From positions 2,456,001-2,520,000 of the forward strand of contig NZ_JAJOMX010000001.1 of assembly GCF_024699925.1 (NCBI RefSeq): 64,000 nucleotides of DNA, written 5' to 3'. The position numbers were made by a program, and so were the translations under genes. Positions 10,152-19,075 of the stretch are shown piece after piece. The notes under the pieces are model-generated. The model was not told the DNA's origin, made no database searches, and was given only the letters and a program-made list of their open reading frames with translations. This DNA comes from Mesorhizobium sp. J428. Lineage in GTDB: Bacteria; Pseudomonadota; Alphaproteobacteria; Rhizobiales; Rhizobiaceae. Each line of letters begins with the position of its first letter. Position 1 is the first letter of the stretch.

Positions 10152-10534
10152 GCGCCACCAACGCGGAAACGCACGCGGCCCACGATGCGGGCCACGGCGA
10201 CGACGGCCACGCGCACGGCTCGCTGCGCGGCTACCTCATCGGCTTCTTCCTGTCGGTCGTGCTCACCGCCGTCCCGTTCTGGCTGGTGATGGGCGAGGTG
10301 CTGGACAGCAAACAGCTGACCGGCTTCATCGTCATGGCGCTCGCGGTCGTGCAGATCGTCGTTCACATGGTCTACTTCCTGCACATGGACACCCGCTCCG
10401 AGCAGGGCTGGACGATGATGGCGCTGATCTTCACGCTGATTGTCGTCGTCATCGCGCTCTCCGGCTCGCTGTGGGTGATGTACCACCTCAACACCAACAC
10501 CATGCCGTTCCACGACATGCAGCAGATGCCATGA
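10148..10534 (+). CDS. cyoD: Cytochrome bo-type quinol oxidase subunit IV (CyoD)
   Basis: 128 residues with a His/Asp-rich N terminus (ETHAAHDAGHGDDGHAHG) and three membrane helices (LIGFFLSVVLTAVPFWLVM, FIVMALAVVQIVVHMVYFLH, ALIFTLIVVVIALSGSLWVM). HMVYFLHMD is typical of CyoD. The small accessory subunit assists assembly of the CuB centre. The start overlaps the cyoC stop by four bases, and the stop overlaps the SURF1 start. The His-rich N terminus is longer than in Escherichia coli CyoD; metal binding there is only a guess. Confidence 0.94.
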   Translation: MSATNAETHAAHDAGHGDDGHAHGSLRGYLIGFFLSVVLTAVPFWLVMGEVLDSKQLTGFIVMALAVVQIVVHMVYFLHMDTRSEQGWTMMALIFTLIVVVIALSGSLWVMYHLNTNTMPFHDMQQMP

Positions 10535-11307
10535 CGAGGCCTCCGGCCAGCGTCCTCCTCATCACGGTCGCCGCGCTCGTCAGCGCGGCGTTGCAGTGTG
10601 CGCTTGGCATCTGGCAGGTGCAGCGGCTTCAGTGGAAACTCGACCTCATCGCGCGCGTCGACGCGCGGGTCTCGGCCGCACCCGTCGCGCCCCCCGGCCC
10701 CGCGGCATGGGGCGGCGTCGATGCAGCCTCGGCCGAATATCTGAAAGTCCGCGCGACCGGCCGTTTCCTCGATGAGAGGGAAACGCTCGTCCAGGCTGTG
10801 ACGGACCTCGGCAGCGGCTACTGGGTGCTGATCCCGTTCGTCACGGACCAGGGCTTCACCGTCCTCGTCAACCGCGGCTTCGTTCCCCCGGACTTCCGCA
10901 ATCCCATCACACGATCTGAGAACAAAGCCGGCGGCGAAACCGCCGTGACCGGCCTCCTGAGGCTGAGCGAGCCGGGCGGCGGGTTCCTGCGCGACAACGA
11001 TCCCGTCGCCGGCCGCTGGTATTCCCGCGACGTGGCGGCGATCGCCGCGGCACAACGTCTCGATCGCGCCGCGCCCTATTTCATCGACGCCGATGCGACC
11101 CCAAATCCGGGCGCCTGGCCGGTGGGTGGGCTGACGCGGATCAGCTTCAGCAACAACCATCTGGTCTATGCGATCACTTGGTTCGGGCTGGCGCTGATGG
11201 CGCTCGGCGGCGGCTGGTTCGTCCTCTTCGATTGGAGAAGGCGCGGAGCCGAAAAGTCGCTAGAACCGCCGGGAGGAATGTTGTCCGAACCCGGAACCGC
11301 GCCCTGA
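10531..11307 (+). CDS. SURF1-family cytochrome oxidase assembly protein
   Basis: 258 residues with the SURF1 architecture: an N-terminal membrane helix (VLLITVAALVSAALQCALGIWQ with GIWQVQRLQWK just after), a periplasmic domain (FLDERETLVQAV, GYWVLIPF, VLVNRGFVPPDFR), and a C-terminal helix (NNHLVYAITWFGLALMALGG). The motif NNHLVYAITWFGLA is the family signature. SURF1 proteins help insert heme into subunit I. Translation is coupled to cyoD through an ATGA overlap, so this copy is dedicated to the bo-type oxidase. Confidence 0.93.
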   Translation: MTRPPASVLLITVAALVSAALQCALGIWQVQRLQWKLDLIARVDARVSAAPVAPPGPAAWGGVDAASAEYLKVRATGRFLDERETLVQAVTDLGSGYWVLIPFVTDQGFTVLVNRGFVPPDFRNPITRSENKAGGETAVTGLLRLSEPGGGFLRDNDPVAGRWYSRDVAAIAAAQRLDRAAPYFIDADATPNPGAWPVGGLTRISFSNNHLVYAITWFGLALMALGGGWFVLFDWRRRGAEKSLEPPGGMLSEPGTAP

Positions 11308-11351
11308 CAGGCCGGCGGGCGCGGGCGTCGACTGGGTGGAGGAGCCCACGG

Positions 11352-12629
11352 ATGCCGATGCTGGAAATGACCAACCGCAAGAATCTCCTCCTGCTCGTGC
11401 AGCTCCGCTGGCTCGCGGTGATCGGCCAGATCGTGACGATCCTCGTCGTCCACTGGGGCATGGGCATCGCCCTGCCGCTGGTTCCGATGGCGGCGATCGT
11501 GCTGCTTCTGATCATCCTCAACGTCACGACGCTGCTGCGGCTGCGCGACCAGCGCGGCATCGCACATGCGGAACTGTTCATCGAGCTGCTGCTCGACGTC
11601 GCGGCGCTGACGGCGCAGCTCTATCTCAGCGGCGGCGCGGCCAACCCGTTCGTGCTCCTCTATGTGCTGCAGATCATGCTGGGCGCCACGCTTCTCGACA
11701 CGCGCTCCACCTGGGTCCTCGTCGCGTTCGCCGGCGTCGGCTACCTCGCGCTGATGGCGTTCAACCGGCCGCTCGCCGTCCCCGACGGCGACGCGGATGC
11801 ATTCTTCGCGCTGCATGTGCAGGGAAGCTTCATCGCCTTCGCGCTGACGACCTGCCTGCTCGTCCTGTTCATCACCCGCATCAACCGCAATCTGCGCGAG
11901 CGCGACGCCCATCTCGCCGACATGCATCGGCAGGCGGCCGAGGAGGACCACATCGTGCGCATCGGCCTTCTCGCCTCGGGGGCCGCGCACGAGCTCGGCA
12001 CCCCGCTCGCCACGCTATCGGTGATCCTCGGCGACTGGCGGCGCATGCCGGTCTTCCGCAAGGATCCCGAGCTCACCCAGGACATCGTCGAGATGCAGGC
12101 GCAGCTCGACCGCTGCAAGCAGATCGTGTCGGGCATCCTGATCTCCTCCGGCGAGGCCAGGGGCGAAGGCACGATCCGGACGACGGTGCGTGACTTCGTC
12201 GACGCGGTGGTGCTAGAATGGCGTGCCAGCCGGACGCCAGCGACGTTTGACTACGACAACGTCTTCGCGCCGGACGCAGCAATCATCTCCGATGCGGCGC
12301 TGAAGCAGGTGTTGTTCAATCTGTTCGACAACGCCCTGGAAGCCTCGCCTTCGTGGATGGGTCTGTCCGTCAGCCGACAGGAGGACAAACTGGTGATCGC
12401 CGTGAAGGATGCCGGGCCCGGGTTCCGGCCCGAAATGCTCGAATCGTTCGGCAAGCCCTATCAGTCCAGCAAGAACCGGCCCGGAAGCGGCCTCGGCCTG
12501 TTCCTGGTGGTCAATGCCGTGCGCAAGCTCGGCGGCATGGTTTCGGCGCGCAACAACGACGGCAGGGGTGCTGCGGTCACCTTGACCCTGCCGCTCGCCG
12601 CCCTGTCCGGTGCGGGGTTCGATGGCTAG
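11352..12629 (+). CDS. RegB/PrrB/ActS-like redox-sensing histidine kinase
   Basis: 425 residues from ATG 11352. Six N-terminal membrane helices contain GGAANPF at residues 94-100, matching the GGxxNPF quinone-binding heptapeptide known from RegB. The H-box GAAHELGTPLATL holds the phosphorylated His (H213). A Cys (C255, in LDRCKQIV) lies about 40 residues on, where RegB has its redox-active Cys. N-box (NLFDNALEAS), G1 (VKDAGPGF) and G2 (GSGLGLFLV) are intact. Such kinases sense quinone-pool oxidation and the cytoplasmic redox state. The gene is 45 bases behind SURF1 and overlaps the response regulator by eight bases, so sensor and terminal oxidase are probably co-transcribed. Confidence 0.9.
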   Translation: MPMLEMTNRKNLLLLVQLRWLAVIGQIVTILVVHWGMGIALPLVPMAAIVLLLIILNVTTLLRLRDQRGIAHAELFIELLLDVAALTAQLYLSGGAANPFVLLYVLQIMLGATLLDTRSTWVLVAFAGVGYLALMAFNRPLAVPDGDADAFFALHVQGSFIAFALTTCLLVLFITRINRNLRERDAHLADMHRQAAEEDHIVRIGLLASGAAHELGTPLATLSVILGDWRRMPVFRKDPELTQDIVEMQAQLDRCKQIVSGILISSGEARGEGTIRTTVRDFVDAVVLEWRASRTPATFDYDNVFAPDAAIISDAALKQVLFNLFDNALEASPSWMGLSVSRQEDKLVIAVKDAGPGFRPEMLESFGKPYQSSKNRPGSGLGLFLVVNAVRKLGGMVSARNNDGRGAAVTLTLPLAALSGAGFDG

Positions 12630-13155
12630 CGCCCGCTCGCTCCTGATCGTCGAGGACGACGCCGCCTTCGCGCGCGCCCTGCGGCGCTCGTTCCAGCGGC
12701 GCGGCTATGCGGTGGAGGTCTGCGAAGGGCTGGAGGCTCTTCCCGACGCGCTCGCCGAGACGGCGCACCGTTATGCGGTCGTGGACCTGAAGCTCGGCGT
12801 CGGCTCGGGGCTCAAGGCCGTGAAGATGCTGCACGACCACGATCCGGAGATGCGCATCGTTGTCCTCACCGGCTTCGCCAGCATCGTCACGGCCGTCGAG
12901 GCGATCAAGCTCGGCGCCAGCCACTATCTCGCCAAGCCCGCCAACACCGACGACATCGAGGCCGCCTTCGGCAGGGCGGACGGCGATACAGAGGTTCCGC
13001 TGACCAAGCGCCAGACCTCGCTCAAGACGCTCGAATGGGAGCGCATTCACGAGACGCTGGTGGAGTCCGAGTTCAACATCTCGGAGGCCGCGCGCCGCCT
13101 CGGCATGCATCGCCGCACGCTCGCCCGCAAGCTGGAGAAGCGCCGGGTCACGTAG
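12622..13155 (+). CDS. RegA/PrrA/ActR-like response regulator
   Basis: 177 residues. The receiver domain has the acidic pair E11-D12-D13, phospho-acceptor D55 (VVDLKLG), T83 and K105. A short C-terminal Fis-type helix-turn-helix (ISEAARRLGMHRRTLARKL) ends the protein, as in RegA and ActR. These regulators control respiration, redox balance and sometimes carbon or nitrogen fixation genes. The start overlaps the kinase stop, marking a two-component pair. It may activate or repress the cyo operon through the dyad at 6240-6260, but that is inference. Confidence 0.92.
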   Translation: MASARSLLIVEDDAAFARALRRSFQRRGYAVEVCEGLEALPDALAETAHRYAVVDLKLGVGSGLKAVKMLHDHDPEMRIVVLTGFASIVTAVEAIKLGASHYLAKPANTDDIEAAFGRADGDTEVPLTKRQTSLKTLEWERIHETLVESEFNISEAARRLGMHRRTLARKLEKRRVT

Positions 13156-13188
13156 CTTCCTTCCGGCGCCAACCCGTCCAGCGCGCGT

Positions 13189-13210
13189 CCGGTCTGACAT
13201 CTCAGACGGG
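13189..13210. terminator. Hairpin between convergent genes
   Basis: Nine-base arms (one mismatch) around CATC, with GTCTGA/TCAGAC at the core, fill the gap between the response regulator stop and the SDR stop. There is no clear T tract, so use as a two-way terminator is only suggested. Confidence 0.4.
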
Positions 13211-13954
13211 TCACACTGCGACAAAACCCCCGTCGACCATCAGCTCCGCTCCACCCACAAAGCTGCCCTCGTCCGATGCTAGAAACAGGACCGCTTTCGC
13301 GACTTCATCGGTTTCGGCGAGCCTGCCGAACGGGATGGCGGCCTTCATCCATTCCTCGGCACCATCGTTGTTCTGCAGATAGGTCTTCAATGCCGGGGTC
13401 AGAACCATCCCCGGCGAAACCACATTCACCCGAATGCCTCTGCTCTTCAGGTCGACTGTCCAGGTTCGCGCGAAGGATCGGATAGCGGCCTTCGTGGCGC
13501 TGTAGACGGAGAGGCCGGGAAAGCCCTTGCTCCCTGCGCCCGAGCCCATCAGCACGACAGAGCCGCCGGCAGACATGAGCGGCAGTGCCTTCTGCACCGT
13601 GTAAACCGTTCCCTTGACGTTGATGTCGAACACGCGGTCGATATGATCGTTTTCGATGCCGCCGATCGGTGCCGACTCGGACACACCGGCATTGGCAAAG
13701 ACCACGTCCACGCGACCGTGATCACCTTTGATCCGCGCATATAGGCGGTCGAGATCGTCCATTTTGCTGACATCGCCCGGGATGCCGACAGCGTCATTGC
13801 CGATCTCGGCGACCGCATTCTCGAGGCGCGCCTGGTTGCGGCCCGTGATGTAGACTCTGGCTCCTTCGGCTGTGAATGCCTTGGCGGTTGCGAGACCGAT
13901 GCCATCCGTCCCGCCCGTGATCACCACCACCTTATCGTCGAATCGCTTCGTCAT
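13211..13954 (-). CDS. SDR-family NAD(P)-dependent oxidoreductase
   Basis: 247-residue classical short-chain dehydrogenase. It has the cofactor motif TGGTDGIG near residue 14, NAG in VFANAGVSE, a catalytic Ser in VVLMGSGAG, and the YSATKAA motif giving Tyr/Lys. The C-terminal VGGAELMVDGG is standard. It is divergent from a TetR gene with two tandem operator-like palindromes between them. This is the usual layout for an oxidoreductase induced by small electrophiles or phenolics and repressed by its neighbour (inference from layout). Substrate unknown. Confidence 0.88.
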   Translation of the reverse strand: MTKRFDDKVVVITGGTDGIGLATAKAFTAEGARVYITGRNQARLENAVAEIGNDAVGIPGDVSKMDDLDRLYARIKGDHGRVDVVFANAGVSESAPIGGIENDHIDRVFDINVKGTVYTVQKALPLMSAGGSVVLMGSGAGSKGFPGLSVYSATKAAIRSFARTWTVDLKSRGIRVNVVSPGMVLTPALKTYLQNNDGAEEWMKAAIPFGRLAETDEVAKAVLFLASDEGSFVGGAELMVDGGFVAV

Positions 13955-13973
13955 GCTTCCTCAGTTCCTTAAA

Positions 13974-14012
13974 TGGAGAATTGCTCCACTTTCTATATGG
14001 AGCTATTCTCCA
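13974..14012. promoter_or_regulatory. Tandem operators TGGAG-N5-CTCCA between SDR and TetR genes
   Basis: Two copies of TGGAG-N5-CTCCA start at 13974 and 13998, exactly 24 bases apart. TTGCTC (13981) and TATTCT (14004) with a 17-base spacer form a possible promoter towards tetR that overlaps both sites. A TetR dimer bound here could repress both the SDR and itself. The sites would lie inside the TetR coding region if the longest open frame were used, which argues for the later TTG start. Confidence 0.65.
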
Positions 14013-14038
14013 CTTCTCAAGTCCTTGCGGGGAGAACT

Positions 14039-14593
14039 TTGAAAGACGACGTCTCATTGCGCGCCGATGCCCGCCGAAACCGGGACCGCATCCTCGCGGC
14101 AGCGGAGGACGTGTTTCTCGAACGGGGAGCGAACGTCGTTCTGGACGCGGTGGCAAAGCGTGCCGGGGTTGGCGTTGCGACGCTCTATCGGCGGTTTCCG
14201 ACCCGCGAGGATCTTCTCGCGGCGACCTACAGCGCCCGGTTCCTGGCACTCGCGGAGACCAGCCGGCGTCGGGCTGCCGAACTCGATCCCTTAGCTGCCC
14301 TGCGTGTGTATCTGGAAGAACTGGTGCAACACACCAATGTCTATCGCGGCCTCGCGGCCTCGCTGGGAACGGTTCTCCAGGTCGGGACGCCCGGATGTGT
14401 CGCCACCAGCGAAGAAGGTCTGCGCCTCTTGCGATTTGCGCAGAAGGCAGGCGTGGTTCGGTCCGATATCAGCTTCGACGATATCGTCTGCGTGGCAACA
14501 GCGATCTCGCTCGCGACCGAGCAGCAAACCGCATCGAAGGTCCGCATCGCGCATTTGGTGAACGTGTTCGTGAACGGCATTGTCGTTCGTTGA
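14039..14593 (+). CDS. TetR-family repressor, divergent from SDR
   Basis: About 184 residues. I chose TTG 14039 (KDDVSLRADARRNRDRIL), preceded by a GGGGAG ribosome site, rather than ATG 13973, because the latter would bury both operator palindromes in the gene. The helix-turn-helix region reads LDAVAKRAGVGVATLYRRF, with the typical TREDLLAATYSARF after it. The C-terminal ligand domain resembles the TetR_C_33-like class with TSEEGLRLL. Likely autorepressor and regulator of the adjacent SDR. The ligand is not known. Confidence 0.88.
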   Translation: MKDDVSLRADARRNRDRILAAAEDVFLERGANVVLDAVAKRAGVGVATLYRRFPTREDLLAATYSARFLALAETSRRRAAELDPLAALRVYLEELVQHTNVYRGLAASLGTVLQVGTPGCVATSEEGLRLLRFAQKAGVVRSDISFDDIVCVATAISLATEQQTASKVRIAHLVNVFVNGIVVR

Positions 14594-14744
14594 AGTTCGC
14601 GAACCAATGCGCGGTCCGGGCCCAACCCCGAACAGTCAACGATCTTGCTCTCGATGTGTCGGGCAAACCGGCGGCAGCCGGTCTTCCCGCGACCTCGTTT
14701 CGGAACGGATACGCGCCCGTGGCTATGCCAGCGCAACGCCCGGC

Positions 14745-16001
14745 TCAACCTTGATACCGTCCGATGCCGAGCTCGGAGACGTCGATGTCGGGTGCCTTGC
14801 CCGACACGATGTCGGCGAGCACGCGGCCGGAGCCGCAGGCCATCGTCCAGCCCAGCGTGCCGTGCCCGGTGTTGAGGTAGAGGCCGGCGATCTTCGTCGG
14901 CCCGATGATCGGCGGACCGTCCGGCGTCATCGGCCTCAGCCCGCACCAGAACGTCGACTGCTCGACCGAGCCGCCCGCGCCGAACAGGCTGGTGAACGAG
15001 TGCTCCAGCGGTGCGCGCCGCGAGGGCCTGAGCGACAGGTCGTATCCGGCGATCTCGGCCGTGCCGCCGACACGGATGCGGTCGCCGAGGCGCGTGATCG
15101 CCACCTTGTAGGTCTCGTCCATGACGGTCGACATCGGCGCCGCCGCCGCGTCGGTCACCGGCAGCGTCAGCGAGTAGCCCTTGACGGGATAGACCGGCAC
15201 CCGGATGCCGAGGGGCCGCAGCAGGTGCGGCGAGTAGCTGCCGAACGCAACGACGACCGCATCGGCCTCGAACGTCCCCTTGTCCGTGCTCACGCCCGTC
15301 GTACGCCGGCCGTCATGCAGGACCTGCTTCACGCTGACACCGTAGCGGAAGTCGACGCCCGCCTTGGCGGCAAGCGCGCCGAGCGCATTGGTGAACATGT
15401 GGCAGTCGCCCGTCTCGTCGCCGGGCAGCCTGAGCCCGCCGACGAACGTCTCCGCCACGCGCGCGAGCGCCGGCTCCGCCGCGATGCAGCCGGCGCGGTC
15501 CAGTACCTCGAAGGGAACGTCGAAGCGCTTCAGCACCTCGATGTCGCCGCCGATCCCGTCGAGCTGATATTGCGTGCGGAACAGCTGCAGCGTGCCGAGG
15601 CTGCGCTCGTCATAGGCGATGCCGGTTTCCGCTCTCATCTCGCGCAGGCGGTCGCGGCTGTACTCGGCGATCGGCACCATCCGCGCCTTGTTCACCGCAT
15701 AGCGTGCCGACGTGCAGTTGCGCAGCATCTGGACGAGCCAGGCCCACATGGCGGGGTCGAGGCCCGGCCTGACCGCCAGGGGACCGTATTTCATCAGCAG
15801 CCATTTGACCGCCTTGACCGGCACGCCCGGCCCGGCCCACGGCGACGAATAGCCCGGTGAGATCTCGCCGGCATTGGCGAAGCTCGTCTCGAGGGCAGGC
15901 CCCGCCTGCCTTTCGAGCACGGTCACCTCATGACCGGCCTTCGCGAGATACCACGCGGACGTGACACCGATGACGCCGCCGCCGAGGACGAGAATCTTCA
16001 A
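14745..16001 (-). CDS. dadA: D-amino-acid dehydrogenase small subunit (DadA-like)
   Basis: 418 residues, the usual DadA length. It begins with the FAD-binding fold [19 protein letters not shown], followed by the DadA-typical [18 protein letters not shown] and [11 protein letters not shown]. The C terminus has [16 protein letters not shown] and the second FAD contact [17 protein letters not shown]. The enzyme oxidises D-amino acids (D-alanine best known) to 2-oxoacids and ammonia, passing electrons to the membrane quinone pool. No alanine racemase gene is adjacent, so the catabolic role is assigned by family. The upstream 192 bases show no clear promoter. Confidence 0.92.
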   Translation of the reverse strand: MKILVLGGGVIGVTSAWYLAKAGHEVTVLERQAGPALETSFANAGEISPGYSSPWAGPGVPVKAVKWLLMKYGPLAVRPGLDPAMWAWLVQMLRNCTSARYAVNKARMVPIAEYSRDRLREMRAETGIAYDERSLGTLQLFRTQYQLDGIGGDIEVLKRFDVPFEVLDRAGCIAAEPALARVAETFVGGLRLPGDETGDCHMFTNALGALAAKAGVDFRYGVSVKQVLHDGRRTTGVSTDKGTFEADAVVVAFGSYSPHLLRPLGIRVPVYPVKGYSLTLPVTDAAAAPMSTVMDETYKVAITRLGDRIRVGGTAEIAGYDLSLRPSRRAPLEHSFTSLFGAGGSVEQSTFWCGLRPMTPDGPPIIGPTKIAGLYLNTGHGTLGWTMACGSGRVLADIVSGKAPDIDVSELGIGRYQG

Positions 16002-16193
16002 TCGTGTTCCCCTTTCGTGAACGACAACGCCGCCTCACCCAGCAATGCGCACCGCGTCCCGCGGCGTCGAAGACGTCGGCGCGCAAGGCCGTCGCAACGC
16101 ATGAGTCTCTCGCGATTGTTCAGCCCCTGGCGCGATCGATATACAATTCCCGCGGCCTTGTCGTCTGCGGACGATTGAGCCAACGGGCGCCGT

Positions 16194-17546
16194 CTAGCGC
16201 ATTGCGAACAATTCCTGGTGGAAGTGCTGCGCGACGGGGAATCCCTGGGCGGCAAAGTCCTTCCGCAGGGCCTCGCCGAAGCCGGGCGGGCCGCAGAACC
16301 AGATGCTGGCCTCGCGCCACTGCGGCACCGCCGCGCGGATGCGCTCGCCGGTCAGGCGGCCGTCCCGTGCGTCGACCAGCACGTGCAGCGCGACATTGGC
16401 GTTCTTGGCGTCTGCCGCCAGTTTGGCGAGCGCCTCCTCGTCGACGTCGGCGGTGGTGTGGAAGACATCCACCGCCTGGGGCACCGGCCAATCGGGCGCG
16501 TCTTTCTGCAGCGCCATATGCTTCATGCGGGCGATGAACGGCGTGACGCCGATGCCGCCGCCGATCCAGATCTGCCGCGCGCAGTCGTCGTCGAAGGTGA
16601 AGCAGCCATAGGGCCCCTCGACCTTCACGTCCTGGCCGACGCGCAGCCTGTCGCGCAGCCGGCTGGTATGGTCGCCGAGTTCCTTGGTGATGAACGTGAT
16701 CTTCCGCTCGTCATCCTTCCAGGCCGAGGCGATCGTGTAGGGATGCGCGCCTTCCGAGGCGTCCGACGTGGCGAAGGCGAACTGCCCCGCCTTGTGGCCC
16801 GGCCAGCCTTGCGGAACCGCGATCTCGGTCTCCAGCGCCTTCACCCCGGGATAGTAGTGCAGCGAGGCGATCGTGCCGGCGGCCTGCCGGCCGGCACCGA
16901 CCTGGCGCAGCAGCACCACGCCGGCCGCAAACACGCCGGTGACAAGCAGCGCCGCCGTCAACCAGGCCACGGGCGAACTCCAATAGCTGAACTTGATCAG
17001 CACCACCGTATGGAAGGCCAGCACCAGATAGGCGAGCGCGATCAGCCGGTGCGTCTTGAAGAACAGCCGGTAAGGGAACGCCTTGATCAGCGCCAGCGCG
17101 ATCAGCACCACGGCGGCGTAAAACGCCCACTCGCCGATGCCTTCCGCCGTTCCGCGCAGGCTGGCGAAGAACGCCTCGACCGGATTCTCGATCGGCGGCC
17201 GTTCGCCGCGCGCCGGCCGTTCGAGCAGCCCCCAGCCGACTGCCCATTTCGGTCCCTGCGACCAGAGCCAGTGGACCACCGACAGGACGAGCGCCCCGAT
17301 GCCCAGCCATTTGTGCAGGCGGTACATCTTGTCCAGCCCGCCGAACCAGGCTTCGGGCCATCGTGGCCGCAGCGCCAGGATCATCGCCGCGCTCATGCAG
17401 GTAATGGCGAGGATGCCGGTGATCTGCGCCATCGGGTCGCGCAGGGAAAAGAAGCTCGATGCCTGGAAGACCGAAGTGTCCGCGAGCAGCCACAAAAGCA
17501 AAGGCACCGCAAGCGTGGCCCAGAACACGTGGTTCAGTCTTTGCAT
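16194..17546 (-). CDS. Ferric-reductase-like transmembrane flavoprotein (FAD/NAD-binding)
   Basis: 450 residues. The N half is a multi-helix ferric-reductase domain with heme-ligand His candidates in YRLHKWLGIGALVLSVVHWLW and RLIALAYLVLAFHTVVLIKF. The C half is a ferredoxin-reductase module: FAD site HPYTIASAW, NAD site IWIGGGIGVTPFIARM, and the terminal CGPPGFGEALRKDF. It would carry electrons from NAD(P)H through FAD and heme across the membrane, for example to ferric iron or a quinone. Monocistronic by spacing. It differs from YedZ/MsrQ in carrying its own flavin domain. Exact acceptor unknown. Confidence 0.85.
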   Translation of the reverse strand: MQRLNHVFWATLAVPLLLWLLADTSVFQASSFFSLRDPMAQITGILAITCMSAAMILALRPRWPEAWFGGLDKMYRLHKWLGIGALVLSVVHWLWSQGPKWAVGWGLLERPARGERPPIENPVEAFFASLRGTAEGIGEWAFYAAVVLIALALIKAFPYRLFFKTHRLIALAYLVLAFHTVVLIKFSYWSSPVAWLTAALLVTGVFAAGVVLLRQVGAGRQAAGTIASLHYYPGVKALETEIAVPQGWPGHKAGQFAFATSDASEGAHPYTIASAWKDDERKITFITKELGDHTSRLRDRLRVGQDVKVEGPYGCFTFDDDCARQIWIGGGIGVTPFIARMKHMALQKDAPDWPVPQAVDVFHTTADVDEEALAKLAADAKNANVALHVLVDARDGRLTGERIRAAVPQWREASIWFCGPPGFGEALRKDFAAQGFPVAQHFHQELFAMR

Positions 17547-17656
17547 CGGTCATTCCTCGCGGGCATCGTCGGACAAGAGCCGTCCGACGAACACCTAGCT
17601 CCCGCGAAAGGGGCACGCGTTGACCAGGATCAACGCGGCATCGGTCGTTGCAGGCC

Positions 17657-18598
17657 TCAGCTCCGCTTCGCCTCGACCGCGTCCCAGAACAGCGCCGCGA
17701 TATCCGCGCCGCCGAAGCGCTTCACCTCGCGCACGCCGGTCGGCGAGGTCACGTTGATCTCGGTCATGTAGTCGCCGATCACGTCGATGCCGACGAGGAT
17801 GAAGCCGCGTTCTTTCAGCGAGGGCCCGATGCGCTCGCAGATCTCGCGCTCGCGTGGCGTCAGTTCGGTCGCTTCCGCGCGGCCGCCGACATGCATGTTG
17901 GAGCGGCTGTCGTGCTCGGCCGGCACGCGGTTGATCGCGCCCACCGCCTCGCCGTCGATCAGGATGATGCGCTTGTCGCCCTTGCGCACGTCCTTCAGAT
18001 ATTGCTGCACGATGAACGGCTCGCGGAACATCTGGCCGAACATTTCAAGCAGCGAGGCAAGGTTCCGGTCGTCCTCGCGCATGTGGAAGATGCCCGCGCC
18101 GCCATTGCCGTAGAGCGGCTTGACGATGATGTCGCCATGCGCCCTGCGGAAGGCGGCGACCTCCAGCGGATCGCGGGTGATCAGCGTCGCCGGCATCAGG
18201 TCGGGGAACTCGGTGACGAAGATCTTCTCCGGCGAATTGCGCACCCAGGCGGGGTCGTTCACCACCAGCGTCTTCGGATGGATGCGCTCAAGCATATGCG
18301 TGGTGGTGATGTAGTTCATGTCGAAGGGCGGGTCCTGGCGCAGAAGCACCACGTCCATCTCCGAGATATCCGTGCGCACCGGCTCGCCGAGCGTGAAATG
18401 GTCGCCTTTGACGTCGCGCACCTCCATCTCCTCGACGCGGGCGAAGATGCGGCCGTCCTCCTGGGTCAGCCGGTCGGGCGTATAATGATAGAGGCTGTGG
18501 CCGCGCCGCTGTGCCTCCAGAGACAGCGCGAACGTCGTATCGCCCGCGATGTTGACGGTGCGGATATGGTCCATCTGGACGGCGACGCGGAGCTTCAT
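17657..18598 (-). CDS. gshB: Glutathione synthetase
   Basis: 313 residues, matching bacterial GshB. N-terminal [17 protein letters not shown] is typical. The ATP-grasp region includes [17 protein letters not shown], the ligand-binding [13 protein letters not shown], the glutathione-site NMHVGG, and the Mg-binding [19 protein letters not shown]. It joins gamma-glutamylcysteine and glycine in the cytosol. It stands alone, 110 bases from the upstream oxidoreductase. Alphaproteobacterial GshB sequences share these motifs closely. Confidence 0.95.
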   Translation of the reverse strand: MKLRVAVQMDHIRTVNIAGDTTFALSLEAQRRGHSLYHYTPDRLTQEDGRIFARVEEMEVRDVKGDHFTLGEPVRTDISEMDVVLLRQDPPFDMNYITTTHMLERIHPKTLVVNDPAWVRNSPEKIFVTEFPDLMPATLITRDPLEVAAFRRAHGDIIVKPLYGNGGAGIFHMREDDRNLASLLEMFGQMFREPFIVQQYLKDVRKGDKRIILIDGEAVGAINRVPAEHDSRSNMHVGGRAEATELTPREREICERIGPSLKERGFILVGIDVIGDYMTEINVTSPTGVREVKRFGGADIAALFWDAVEAKRS

Positions 18599-18700
18599 CG
18601 AATACCCTCTGGAAACGGGAAGCTGGATGTAGCCCGTCCCGCTGTCACGGTCCAGCGGGGCCGTATCGCGTTTTCCTGAACGGCCGTTTCGTGCCGCTGA

Positions 18701-19075
18701 TCAGCGGTCGAACACCAGCCTCGAATAGCCCGCGAAGGAGAAGGCCAGCGCGACGACCGAGGCGACCACGAGCGCGACGATGACCGGCACGTCGGGCACC
18801 GCCCAGAGAAGCGCGGAATAGGCGAGGTAGTTGATCGCCGAGGTAGCGATGCCCACGCCGCCATAACGTGCCCCCTCTACTGCGACATGGCGCGACGAGG
18901 GGCCGAAGGTGATCAGCCGGTTGAGCAGCCAGGTGACGGTGAGAGCGAAGGCGATCGACACGAGGCGGGCCGAATAGACACCCAGCGGCGTCCACATCAA
19001 GAGAGCGCCGAGCATGCCCGCATCGGCGACGAAGCCGATCACGCCGATAACGAGGAAGCGCCCGAAGCGTTTCAC
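18701..19075 (-). CDS. GtrA-family membrane protein
   Basis: 124 residues starting at GTG 19075, which overlaps the upstream glycosyltransferase stop (GTGA). Four membrane helices are visible: FLVIGVIGFVADAGMLGALL, SIAFALTVTWLLNRLITF, GGVGIATSAINYLAYSALLW and VIVALVVASVVALAFSFAGY. The spacing and the N..R..TF motif are those of GtrA/DPMS-like flippase accessory proteins. GtrA proteins help move lipid-linked sugars across the membrane. Coupling to a dolichol-phosphate-type glycosyltransferase is the classic arrangement. A longer reading frame upstream is the shadow of that glycosyltransferase. Confidence 0.85.
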   Translation of the reverse strand: MKRFGRFLVIGVIGFVADAGMLGALLMWTPLGVYSARLVSIAFALTVTWLLNRLITFGPSSRHVAVEGARYGGVGIATSAINYLAYSALLWAVPDVPVIVALVVASVVALAFSFAGYSRLVFDR

